Origin: Cyrtodaria siliqua
Taxonomy: Eukaryota; Mollusca; Bivalvia; Adapedonta; Hiatellidae
Assembly: GCA_037043455.1 (NCBI GenBank)
Contig: JAWPHD010001275.1
Span: 248,001 to 312,000, forward strand
Direction: 5' to 3'
Length of the DNA: 64,000 bases
Shown piece after piece: positions 33,390-43,969 of this stretch. The translations under genes and the position numbers were made by a program. Numbering within the stretch: position 1 is the stretch's first letter; each line of letters starts with the position of its first letter. The notes under the pieces are model-generated. The model saw only the letters and a list, made by a program, of their open reading frames with translations. It made no database searches and was not told where the DNA came from.

Positions 33390-33960
33390 CGTGTTGACAA
33401 TAGGTCTATCGCCTTGAAGTGGTCAGTGACTGGGGTTCTAGGGTGTACAAACATCACTCTTACCCTATTGTCATCCTAATAAAACAGGACAGTGTAAATA
33501 AAGACATCCTCGCCAGGGTATATGATCTAACAAATAAATGTAGGTATAAAAGTCGAACAGATCATGTAGCTCTCACAGAACACAGTCAACTAAAAACGCG
33601 CATTAATGCAAACAAAAAGTTACAATGGTAATAAGCAAAGCATAGCATGTGACATCACAAACACAAACGGGTTGACAAACGGGCTACCGCCTTGGAACGG
33701 TCAGTGGCAAAAAGGCATCTTGGGATTTAAACTAGGTTCTAGAGTGCTACGAACTTCCCTATAATCATATTGTCATCTCAATAAAACGGGACGGTGTTAA
33801 TATATACAAAACAGCATTAATAGGCAATTAAGTATTACACATAGATGATCATGTATATATCAACATAAAACCAATAAACATAAAAAGCCACACTGCAAGA
33901 ACTCAATGATTTGGCAGAAGCCAGAGCAACAAGAGAACACACCATTAAGGGTTCGACAAG
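33390..33960 (-). mobile_element. PLE-A-like 3' regions (subtype), two minus copies
   Basis: 33390-33535 and 33545-33960, each with GTTGACAAWHGGGCTAYCGC-like and AAAACRGGACRGTGT-like landmarks. The same subtype lies in plus orientation at 17740-18150. Confidence 0.55.
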
Positions 33961-34350
33961 AAAATATTTAAGACAAACATCCAAATGGTATATAGGGTCC
34001 TATAGAAACCACAGCGTCCGAACGCAATGGCATCGTAGGTCCGCACTGTACTGCAAACAAGGACTTGAAACTACAATGAAAGAGACAAAAAACAACAGAA
34101 TGGGTGGTGAAGACAGGGTTACCGACTTGGAACGGTCAGTAGGCAATAAGGCCTACTGGTTAGCTTGAATCGATTTTGCATGCACACAATCCTCGCTATT
34201 ATCCTGTCTTCAGCTCCCAAATAGACAAGACAGTGTAAACAAAAATGAAAAGGACAAAAAAAAACAGAAAAGGTGGTGAAGACAGGGTTACAGACTTGGA
34301 ACGGTCATTAGGCAATAAGGCCTACTGGTTAAGCCACCGTAATTTGAGTA
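33961..34350 (-). mobile_element. PLE-B 3' end, partly duplicated
   Basis: GGGTCCTATAGAAACCACAG and AATGGCATCGTAGGTCCGCA match 43530-43585. GGTGGTGAAGACAGGGTTAC occurs twice (about 34102 and 34272), a local duplication of about 170 bp. Confidence 0.6.
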
Positions 34351-35840
34351 TTTAGGTAGACGTCGTCATAGGGCCCACAATCTGTCCGGTCATCGCACAA
34401 TCGAAGAGAAAAGCATAGGCGCGAACAGTAAATTTGTGAACCACTAAACACTGAATGCGTTACTAAGCGATAGGATAACAATGTTTGAAAAACTAGTTAA
34501 CACGTTTAATTAAGATTGTATGAAAGTAATTATGACCAAGAATCTTACGAATATTGTAAATCACATCATCATATAAGTCAGGTTGCGATAGTCTTCGTCA
34601 CAGTAGCTAAACAACCTCACACTTACCCTTCTGTCATCCCAAAAAAACGGTACAGTGTAAATAAAGAAATAGCCGCCATGAACTATTCTCTAACCAACAA
34701 GGCAGCATTAATAGGCAATATAAGTAAAACACAAATATGCTCGTGTAAATATAATACAAAACCACAATAGCCTAGAAAGCCACACTGAAGGTACTCAATG
34801 ACTTGTCAGACGCCAGAGCAGCAAGAGAATAAACCATTCAGGGCACGACATGAAAGATCATAGACAAACATCAAACGCCACCGTCCCAATGGGCTGTAGG
34901 TAGGCGTCATCATAGGGTCCACAGCCTGTCCGGTCATCGTACAATTAAAGAGGAAAGCATTGTGACGAACTGTAAAAGGGTCCACCACCAAGCATGCAGT
35001 ACGTTGCAAACCGATAGGGTCATAACCTCTTTTGATACACGTTTTAACAAGTTTAACAAAGATAGTATGAAAGTGATCGTGACCAATAATCTTTACGAAG
35101 TTTTTAAATCGCATCACCATAGAAGTCAGATTGCGATTGTCCTAGTCGTAGAAGAGTCCTTAAATTACTTTTATGTTTGGAAAGAAGATCAGGGTTACGA
35201 TAATAACATTTTGCAAAGGCTTTATAAAGTTTATGGTAACGGTAAACCTGATTGAGTAGCTTTTTAGTTATATTTGGGAAACATCCCCATCACCGCGGGG
35301 ATAATTAACAATGTCAAAATTAAAATCATCTCTCTTGTCATAGATTTTGCTAATTATTAAACCATTTTCAATCGAGAGATCTTAATCAAGAAAAGAAACG
35401 TTATTATCAGATATATTAGCTTTGTTAAGCTGAAAAGAAATATAAAAAGATCGGACAGGGAAAGTAGCATTCAAGGAGGACAGTCAACCACAAAACACAG
35501 AAACAAACACGCACACAGACAAACAAGAAGGCAAAAGCAATAATAAATGCAAACGACATCACAACAGGAAAAATATTATTAACCTTAGTTGGAAAGAAAG
35601 GGTTGTCAATGTTCAATATGTCAAAATTTGACCGTTATTGAAAATGTTATCAAGAACGTCTCCTGAATTTTTTACAAACCAAAATAAATTAATCCCAGAG
35701 CTTTCATAACTTTTATCGCAATATAGTTTAACTTCATCTTTAACGGCAGTAAGACAAGAACTTCAAAGTTTGGAGATGTTAAAGCTAGCTTTATACGGAT
35801 TTTTCTGTAATTTAGGAATCCAGTACATATTACTGGATTC
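34351..35840 (-). pseudogene. PLE-A RT and 3' region fragments, minus orientation
   Basis: 34360-34605 and 34610-35435 contain RT C-terminal text (IIGHDHFHTIFVKLVKTCIK, GYDPIGLQRTACLVVDPFTV). In the second copy the stop after MMTPT is replaced by Tyr, so the frame runs on into SPLGRWRLMFVYDLSCRALN. At 35436 a separate 3' terminus starts. 35560-35840 is RT text around NIDNPFFPTKVNNIFP and IPKLHKN-like sequence with stops. Confidence 0.65.
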
Positions 35841-35874
35841 ACAATTATGCTTATTATCAGTAACGTTACAAATA

Positions 35875-36790
35875 AGTATGATCTAACGCGATGTGTATGA
35901 TGCGCGTGACTCGATGAACATGACGTGCGACTCCTATGAAAGATGATTTTCATCAAAAGCCTTCTATTAGTGTTGATGACTCGATGAATAGCCTCCAACG
36001 AGGTTTTTTAGTGAAGTTCCTACACTGAGATCTGATGACGGGTCAGACACGTGTCCTGGGGAGTTGTTGCTGGACAACATGTCCAGGTACGGGGACCAAC
36101 CGCTCATAACATTATGCGTTTAATTACTTAGAGGTCATATACACCCAAGTGGCTTAGCTCCACTCCCGGAGGCTTAGGCTGTAATGATACATACTTAAAG
36201 ACGTCGGTTCATTAACACAACAATGTTATACAATCATCATTACACAAACAAATCATTATCTATTAAATATATGTGAGACACTCGCTAATTAGAACGTGTA
36301 GCAATAAATACGTGTTCTATAATGCCATTGATGAACATCGGCATATATACAGGTATATCATCTCACCGTTAACCAATGCATCTAATATACAACGTTATTA
36401 ATTTAATCTTGCGTTATAATTTATGATCAACTACTATAACTTTATCTAATAAATATAGATATAAAAATCGAACAGGAAAAGCAGCATTCATAGACTTGAC
36501 TTCATTAGCTAGTTGTATCAAGTTAATGTTTGATAAACATTTAAAAGCTGAAACAACATCACGAAACAAAATGGCGACTCCCATTGAATACAAATGTACA
36601 ATACAATTTCATAAAATAGAGATACTGACCACATATCGCCTGTGAATATCACCATTTCCAAACGAATTCTCCAAGCAAAGCAACTTTCAATTTCACCCGG
36701 CCACTATTGGAAAACAATGCACTTTAAAACCCAACGTTCCGCCCAGACAATCATTTCCCACGTTTATTCCTTAACACACGTGGCAACCGA
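35875..36790 (+). mobile_element. LTR-like repeat E, copy 1 (5'-truncated, with insertion)
   Basis: 35875-36190 and 36625-36790 match, in order, the middle and end of the repeat at 38687-39493 on the opposite strand (CCTGTGAATATCACCATTTC; GGAAAACAATGCACTTTAAA; TTCCTTAACACACGTGGC). Between them are about 430 unrelated bp that include a PLE-A terminus at about 36455-36495. Confidence 0.65.
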
Positions 36791-36907
36791 CGAAAGGACC
36801 TTAAATTTGTTTGCATTTTAGGGAGAAAATGGTAAAATACATATAATTACGACACCGGATACTTTTACCGCTTTTCTACACTCATGTGAAGCATGATTCC
36901 TATTATA

Positions 36908-37005
36908 ACTGAACAATGGATTAGTATGTGACTAACAGATGTCGTCAAGTGCTTACAGGAGCTATGTACGACCATTGCGCTCTACCCAAGATTAGTCCGT
37001 GACAA
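36908..37005. repeat. About 98-bp repeat, second copy at 41144-41240
   Basis: CTGAACAATGGATT, GACAGATGTCGTCAAGTGCTT and CGCTCTACCCAAGAT occur in both copies in the same orientation. 37006-38080 otherwise holds overlapping ORFs on both strands (37054-37353 +, 37068-37343 -) that I cannot assign. Confidence 0.7.
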
Positions 37006-37959
37006 ACTCTCCCACACTTACAGAAAGTGCTACACTTTGTATAATTCAACAAAATGATAATTACTAGTTACACGTTTTTACTACATGCCTTACAAGAAAT
37101 TGTAACATATTTAATAGGAAAATCTGTGTTTATCACTCCTTTCTCAACATCCATAATCGGCACACTGTGCCAATATGGATTATGGAAAATCGGCACAGTA
37201 GCATCAGAATGTTGGCACGTGAAGACATCGACGTCATCAAGCAACACGGCGTCAATGTCATTAAGCACCAACAACGTCATAAACTTCAGTGGAGAGATAC
37301 AGAGCGCAGGAGCGGACGTTGAAATTTCGACTGCAATGTTCACTGCCCAGTAAATATTGTTTTCAAATAAACGTCGATATAAATCATTATAATGACATAC
37401 GTGTTTTTTTTAAAAAAAAACAAGGCAGAAAACTTATTTTAAGTAATTTATTAATTCATTTATTTGCAAAACAATTGTTTGCATCTCAGGCTACTTATGT
37501 GTTTAAATCGTCTCGTTTAGTTCTTGTTCTTCTTCTCCATTTATAGTAACGTATGTAATAAAAAGGAAATATACGACCCTGAGGTGCCTAAACATTGTTA
37601 CATTATAAACAACATTAACATTTCAGCAATATTCTACCATTGTACTTTACACTGTCGTAATATACACTACTATTGTGCACTGCCATACACTATTTTACTA
37701 TTGTACCCTGTCTATATTTGGGCAATTTAAATAGTCTGCCACAATATTGTGCTTTCCACGGTCTATTAAACCGACTCTATTGTTACCAATAACACTATTT
37801 CCTGCAACTACAAGAACTCCAATTTGACACATCGCAATCGGCTTTGCAAAAGTGTGCTTAAAGGTACATTGCATTATATTTTTCTCTACGCATCGCACCG
37901 AATAGCAGTACACTCAGAGTGTAAACTACCTACCTCTCGTTTCTCTACTACACTAAGCA

Positions 37960-38686
37960 TGCCCGATATATCTGCATTAGTGGGAATATACATGGACTGG
38001 TGTCCTCACTACTGCCTTCCTCACTATCCTCAATAACTGCAACAATAACTACAGTTAACACCCCTTGTTACACATTATCTACTAATACACTCTTTCAGCA
38101 TATTCGCATGAAAGGTCTTCAACTCTCCGTTTATTTCGATACGATAATCCATAGTGTTCACTATCCCTCTAACGTAATATGGCCCTTTTCATTGTAATAA
38201 CAGGTTGTTATTGTTGGTCGGAAGTAACACTAACACCTGTCATCTATCTTAAATCTCCTAGCTCTAGCTTTCTGGTCCTACTTAGTACTTGCCTTAACTA
38301 ACTGTTTTTGAGCTATCTTACAAGTCTCCCCTAGTTTTTCCTTAAGATCTAACACATACTGATATGTAGTCTTAACCTTATCACTGTCTATTTACCTGCT
38401 CACATCTCTCTAAGAATCTGCATGGGACCTCTAACTAATCTACCGTACAATAACTCAAACGGAGAAAATCCTATACTCTCTTGTGGAACCTCTCTAAATG
38501 CAAACAACAAAGCATTATATGTGTACCAAGCTGTGGGTCTGTATGTGCACATACGCCATAACATGTGCTTTAAAGTGCCGTTAAATCGCTCAGCTAACCC
38601 GTTACACATAGGCTTATATGGCGTTGTCGTGACTTGACGCAAGACAATAACCTGCTAGATTTTAATACTGCGAATTTAGCCACGTG
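37960..38686 (-). pseudogene. Ty3/Gypsy-like integrase, catalytic core end and GPY/F module
   Basis: The minus strand reads RQVTTTPYKPMCNGLAERFN followed by GTLKHML and INALLFAFRE-like text, then SIGFSPFELLYGRLVRGPMQ: the conserved second half of a Gypsy integrase core, including the ERFNGTLK block that holds the catalytic Glu. After a frame change, 38095-38200 gives LLLQWKGPYYVRGIVNTMDY and then RIEINGELKTFHANML, the GPY/F module typical of Ty3/Gypsy integrases. Upstream, only about 40 residues remain before a repeat E copy at 38687. Stops and frame changes show a dead copy. It would have inserted element cDNA. Confidence 0.8.
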
Positions 38687-39493
38687 TGTCACGGAATGAA
38701 TGTGGGAAATAATGTTTTGAGCGGAACGTCGGTTATAAAATGCATTGTTTTCAAGTCCTGGCCGGGGATTGATTGAAAGTTACTTTGTTGGAGCAGAGGT
38801 TGGAACCGGCGAAATTCACAGGCAATATGTGCCTAACCCGTCCGGTGCAGATAACCCGTCCGGTGCAGATAAACCGTCCGCTGCAGATAAGCCTCCCGGA
38901 GTGGTGCTAAGTCTTTAGGGTGTGTAAGCCCTTTAGGTGATTCGACATTAGAATCAACATATAACGTTACGAGCAGTGGAGACGGTCCCCGTACATGTGC
39001 AACATGGCCAGGTTATAGAATCGACAACACCCGGGACACGAGCTGGGCCCGTTATCAGTCCTCACAGGAGAAACATCATCAACAACCTCAGTGGAGGTTA
39101 ACCATCATTATATTGCGTCATCAAACCTTATAGAAGGCATTTGATGACAATCACCCATTGCTTTCGCGCATCATCATATTCATGAGCTCTCGCGCATCAC
39201 AGTTATCGCGCTAGATCATAATTCGTGCGAACATCAACATTGTTATAACTTAAACAACACTTTAGTGTCGTATATATTCAGTCGACACATTCAGTATTTG
39301 TGATAATACTAAGAACGTCTTAAACGTTCATGAGAACAGTCTTTTCATATTTCATCTGTGTATTCGCTTGTTTTTTTGATAATTGTATATATATTTAACA
39401 TATTTTAAAAGTTGCATTAAACTTATGTAAATGCATTCACCGCCATTGATTCTTTCCTGAGTTAGCCCCAACCACTTGGGTCATCTTGCGACA
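38687..39493 (-). mobile_element. LTR-like repeat E, copy 2 (about 807 bp)
   Basis: On the minus strand it starts TGTCGCAAGATGACCCAAGT and ends TTCATTCCGTGACA (TG...CA). It contains three copies of an 18-bp unit, AACCCGTCCGGTGCAGAT, near 38836-38890. It separates a gag-like frame (39494-40106) from the integrase (38686 and lower), and no target duplication is visible, so it is either a solo LTR with a deletion or the LTR of a collapsed element. Other pieces: 35875-36790 and 40658-40805. Confidence 0.6.
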
Positions 39494-40106
39494 AAATGAA
39501 CTGCCCACTTATCCTTAGTCCATTTCTGTAACGTTCAAACCGTGACAAATGACTGTCCATATTATCTATGTCAATATTAAAGTATGGTTACTTCGGACCT
39601 TTTAACTTCCCCGAATAACTATCGTTAACTACAGTTTTACTGTCCTCACTATCTTGCTTAGCTTAACAACTCTAAAGCTAACTTGTGATCTGTCCCTGCT
39701 TTATTCATCTCGATATCCATGTTTGCTTAAGCTAGTCTACCCTGTTTCGAACCTCTCCTGTTCTAACTGCCTTGCTAATTATATCTGCACTTTATCCGAC
39801 TCTTGCTTCTCCTTTAGTCATTATCCTTTCTAATTCGGTCTTCTCTTGTGCTAATCTACTTTCTAATTCAAGCTTCTCTGTGGCCAATCTACTTTCTAAT
39901 TCTAACTTATCTTTAGCTAATCTACTTTCTAATTTTAACCTCTTAGATTTTACCTTCTCGTTGACTAATCTACTTTCTTCATATATGTCCTGCCTTGCTA
40001 ACACTCTTTCATTAAGTCCAAATTCATTTTCCCTAGCATGTTCGTCTTTATCAAACGTTCTAACCTCAACAACATCATATTGTGCAATACTAACTACAAT
40101 ACACAC
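39494..40106 (-). pseudogene. Gypsy-like gag N-terminal part with Lys/Glu coiled coil
   Basis: The minus frame has a heptad-like repeat of LESRLA(K/T/Q)(D/E)K(L/T)ELE units at about residues 47-95, predicted to form a coiled coil. Further on, past frame breaks, GPK-PYFNIDIDNMDS, HLSRFERYRNG and KDKWAVHFVAR (39495-39610) resemble the start of the capsid domain in Gypsy gag proteins (LP.F...DD.D.YL.RFER....W...W). The frame ends where repeat E begins at 39493. It is probably the gag of the element whose integrase lies at 38.4 kb; the middle of pol is gone. Confidence 0.55.
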
Positions 40107-40657
40107 GTCACTAATTAGTTTACTCTACTAACTACTCACTGCCACTGTGTCCTCAGTAAATACCTGGGCATCATCATAGGACGTTACGTACACAGTCGTA
40201 CTAGCACTGACTTGTATTATGTACACTACATCAAATATCTATATATGATATTGGACAAAAATCTTAAAATATAATAGAAATGTTTATAGCATGCACATGT
40301 ATATTTACCTCTCCAGTCAATATAATTATACTCGAGTGTTGCAAAATGAGTGAACTGGATACTATTATAATAATCAAGGGAGGTAAAAACAAGCACCAAA
40401 TTTATGGAGCAATACGTGCCTCAGATCTAGTCGTGTAGTCAAATGCGACCTCGGGTCAAGGAAAAAACGTACAAAACAACAGTTTGGACTCACCCTACCC
40501 TCGTCATTTCTTGACTTGTCTTGCTCTTGTTCTTCCAAGTTGTAGCCGTGATCCTTTCCAGTCGCCGTGTTGGATCAGAGTTTGGTACACATTTCGAAAA
40601 TGATAAGCAAAGATTTAGTATTTCAAAACAAAGTAGCCCACTATTCTGAAAACCAGT
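40107..40657. other. Unassigned sequence
   Basis: No recognisable gene or repeat up to the repeat E fragment. AT-rich with a short upstream tail of the gag-like frame at most. Confidence 0.3.
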
Positions 40658-40805
40658 TGTCGCAAGATGACCCTAGTGATTGGGACTAACTCAAGAAAGA
40701 AGCAATGTCGTTGAGATTTACATGCAACTTATAAACTATTTTAAATGTATACAGTTATCAACGCAAGACAAGCAAATACACAGATGCAAGATGCTCAAAA
40801 GTCTT
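40658..40805 (+). mobile_element. LTR-like repeat E, copy 3 (first 150 bp)
   Basis: TTGTCGCAAGATGACCCTAG, GGACTAACTCAAGAAAGAA and GCAAATACACAGATG match the start of the 38687-39493 repeat in opposite orientation, then similarity stops at an RT fragment. Confidence 0.65.
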
Positions 40806-41010
40806 TATCTTAATAAGGCATTGATTTTTTTGATATACCAGGTATTTTTCGAGATCAATTGAAAATGGTGAAATAATTAGCAAAATCTATGACAAGAGAG
40901 ATGATTTTAATTTTGATATTGTTAATTATCCCCATTTCGATGAGGATGTTCCCCGAGCAACTTCTTATGTGGTCTATGTGTCTCAACTTATTCGTTTTTC
41001 TAGAGTGAAC
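40806..41010 (+). pseudogene. Chimeric PLE-A RT piece
   Basis: SLYLNKALIFLIYQVFF (N-terminal YLNKGI.FIDMPSIF region) is fused at about 40857 to IENGEIISKIYDKRDDFNFD, the YPHFDEDVPRATSYVVYVSQ text and LIRFSR. All three catalytic RT motifs are deleted. 41011-41143 and 41241-41640 are unassigned apart from the 98-bp repeat at 41144-41240. Confidence 0.7.
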
Positions 41011-41639
41011 GTACATTCCGTGACACTCGTGACAACAGACGCACTTGTAAACGGCCCTGCCTAAACTCCGCCTAACAACGCTATAAAAATTCTCGCTTTT
41101 CAATGCAACATGAATATATCATGCAAATGGTGAATATGTTTCAACTGAACAATGGATTTGCATATGACTGACAGATGTCGTCAAGTGCTTACACAAGCTA
41201 TATACGACCAATACGCTCTACCCAAGATCATTTTCTGACAGGAAGAAACATATTGATCAATTCTCATAGGCTCTAAGTATAGGATTGTCACAAATTAAGG
41301 CACTTTATGAAATGAATTCGCATAAACTGCATCCACTGCCGGTGGGATTGAACCTAGCACCTAGGACTTTTTCATAAAACACATACTACATCACGGCATT
41401 TAAATATATATGAAAACAAACAGGGTGTCTATGCTTACGTATGGCGGAGGTATACAGTACTGGTTCTAACCTGGAAAGGTGGTTGGTCTGCTCCCACTAA
41501 ATAAATCAATCGTCAATGCCTAAAAGTTGCTGAAAATAACGTAATTATTATTTAACCGCAGTTGTTTACTTCTAAAAGTAAGACTGGGAAGAATGATTAT
41601 AAATATATTTATTTCTATCCATAATTGATGGAAACTAGA

Positions 41640-42345
41640 TTTTAGCACAAAAAAAGTAAATATAAAAGTCTAACAGGAAATATAGCATCCAGGGACCTCA
41701 GCCCAAAGCACGCAGAGAAACAAACAAAAATTACAAAGGTGAATAAAAGGCAAGGTATGACATCACATACACAAATTGGTTGTCAATAGGGCTACCAAAT
41801 TGAAACGAGCAATGACACAAAAGGCCGCTGTGAGTATAAACTAGGTTCTAGGGTGCACCAAACCTCTTACTCTATTTGTCATCCCAATAAAACGGGACAG
41901 GGTAAATAAAGGTATCCCCGCCAGGTTATATTTTCTTGTATTCAACAGAAGTTCTGCGTTTTCCCCTTTTTATTGGTGTGATAAACATGATAATGGACGC
42001 CATTTCTGTAGAGATTTAGTCAATATCGTTATATTTTCATTGTATTATTTTATATATCCGGCTTTAGGGGAGAGGGGATATCTTTATTTACACTGTATCA
42101 TTTTATAGGGAAGAGCGAGAAGTTGCTTACCCTAGAATCTGTTGTAAACACCCACTGACCTTTTTGGCCAATGTCCGTTTCAATGTGGTATCCCTATTAT
42201 CAAGCCTTTTATGTTTCTGTTGTTATATACCTTGCCTTTTATTTATTCTTGTTAATGTTATTTGTTTCTGTTTGTGTTTTTGGTTGACTATGGTCCTTGA
42301 ACGCTACATTTCCTTTCGATCTTTATATCTATGTTGATTACTGAA
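41640..42345. mobile_element. PLE-A-like 3' regions, minus then plus
   Basis: 41650-41940 minus (AAATATAAAAGTCTAACAGG, GTTGTCAATAGGGCTACC, AAACGGGACAGGGTAAATAA) and 42060-42345 plus (TTATTTACACTGTATCATTT, GGTTGACTATGGTCCTTGAA). Together they form an inverted pair. Confidence 0.6.
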
Positions 42346-42349
42346 TATA

Positions 42350-43460
42350 GTATATTTCCCATCACTTCCGGTTCATAATTCATAACTGGGACAATATTTT
42401 CTTCTATCAATATACGCGAGTTTGATTCTGATAGGACACTGGACTTAGCCGCATTAATAAACTGGAGCTACACTGGATACGTCTGTACATTTTTAAAGTG
42501 CATTTAACGCATTCGTTTGACCCGAATCAAACAGATGAAACCCAATTCGCTTCAATTCGCTCCTACTTATTGCAGTGCAATGAACTCCCTTTTAAATCTA
42601 ACAGCTTCGTTTGACCCTAATCAAACAGGTGAAACCCAATTTGCTTCAATTCGCTCCTACTTATAAACACTACAGCTGTAAGATTTATCCTACGATTTAA
42701 TGTAAATCTCCTAACAGTGGGGAAATGCACTTTTATTTGTTAAACTGGATATCAATTTCAAGCTGATTTAAGATATTGCTTTGTTAAAATATAACGAAAA
42801 CGAGCTCCGTGTGTGAATTTTACGTCATAAAAACGGCCGGCTTAGTACCCTAGAACCGGTTTAAACCCCCAGTGGCCTACTTTGCCACTGACCGTTCCAA
42901 GGCGGTAGCCCTATTGTCAACCATTTTGTGTTTGTGATGTCGTTTGCATTTGTTATTACTATTGCCTTTTTGTTTGTCTGTTTGCGTGTTTGTTTTTGTG
43001 TTTTGTGGTTGATTGTCGTCCTTGAATGCTGCTTTCCCTGTCCGATATTTTTATCCTTCTTTAGTGAATTTATAGCTGCGTTATTATTACGGAACTAATA
43101 ATGTTATCGTGTTTTTATATTATGGGTGCATTATTTTGAGTTCATTTCTCGGAAATGTTTTGTTAATGAAGCTTCAATTATGTTTGTCGTTCCCGCGGTA
43201 ATTCCGTTGTAAGCTGTAATCCCAATTAGATTTTAAAATTGATCAGCGTTACTAAACTATTGATTTTAGGTTATATATTTAAAAGAAATGTTCACGAATG
43301 GCTTAAAAATAATAATGCTTTCCAATTTCTCGACAAAACATTTGCATGTTTTCTGGTTTATTAAGAAATAAAGCAACTGTTCTAATCGATTATCAGAAAC
43401 GACAGCAAACCAAGAGGTACGAAGGAAACTAGTGATACGCCGTAACCTATAAATGCTCTG
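42350..43460. repeat. Duplicated block, copy 3 (partial)
   Basis: 42350-42840 and 43061-43460 match 7020-7270 plus 8050-8550 in copy 1. The MITE and neighbouring sequence (copy 1 about 7270-8050) are absent. A small internal duplication of the TCCTACTTAT...TTTGACCC part lies at 42540-42665. A PLE-A fragment is inserted at 42847-43060. Confidence 0.7.
42847..43060 (+). mobile_element. PLE-A 3'-terminal insertion with target duplication
   Basis: 214 bp from ACCCTAGAACCGGTTTAAAC to ATTTTTATCCTTCT interrupts block copy 3. TTAGT is present on both sides (42842-42846 and 43061-43065), and block copy 2 has the empty site CTTAGTGAG at about 25315. This is the cleanest insertion in the window and fixes the 3' end of the family. 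Confidence 0.75.
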
Positions 43461-43519
43461 GAATGACGTGTAGCAATGTCTACGTATTCAATGTATACGT
43501 ATGCGATGGAATTAAGTAA

Positions 43520-43969
43520 AAATGAGATATAGGGTCCTATATAAACAACAGTGTCCGAACGGAATGGCATCGTAGGTCCGCACTGGACTGCAAAAAAGGA
43601 CTTGATAATACAATAAAAGAGATACAAAACAACAAACAGGGTTATCGACTTGGAATGGAAATAGGCAGTAAGGCCTACTGGTTAGCTTGAATCGATTTTA
43701 TATGCGCACAATCCTCGCTATTATCCTGTCTTTTGCGCCCAACTAGACAAGACAGTGTAAACAAAACTACATCCCTTAAAAGGAATTCTCTAACAATAAA
43801 GTCCACATCCAGAGAAACTAACTAAAGAAACACATATAAAATATTAAACATCTCAGGATGTATACAGAATCGTACTGAACAACCATAGTAGTTGCAGCTA
43901 AAGAGAAAACCAATCTAGGGTACAATCAGAAAACCCGAGGGTCGAAAGCTCATGCACCCACCTCCCTTA
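43520..43969 (-). mobile_element. PLE-B 3' noncoding region
   Basis: GGGTCCTATATAAACAACAG, CATCGTAGGTCCGCACTGG, TTAGCTTGAATCGATTTTA, AAGACAGTGTAAACAAAACT and ATCTCAGGATGTATACAGA. It lies just downstream (minus sense) of the RT and recurs at 9440-9880, 27250-27640 and 33961-34350. Confidence 0.65.

Noticed and set aside
37054..37353. 99-codon ORF with a hydrophobic start, and its antisense ORF
   Set aside because: Both strands open, no recognisable domain and no repeat conservation.
37698..37913. RNase H-like ending (GKHNIVADYL) downstream of the integrase
   Set aside because: Wrong position for Gypsy pol order and no other RNase H motif; likely chance.
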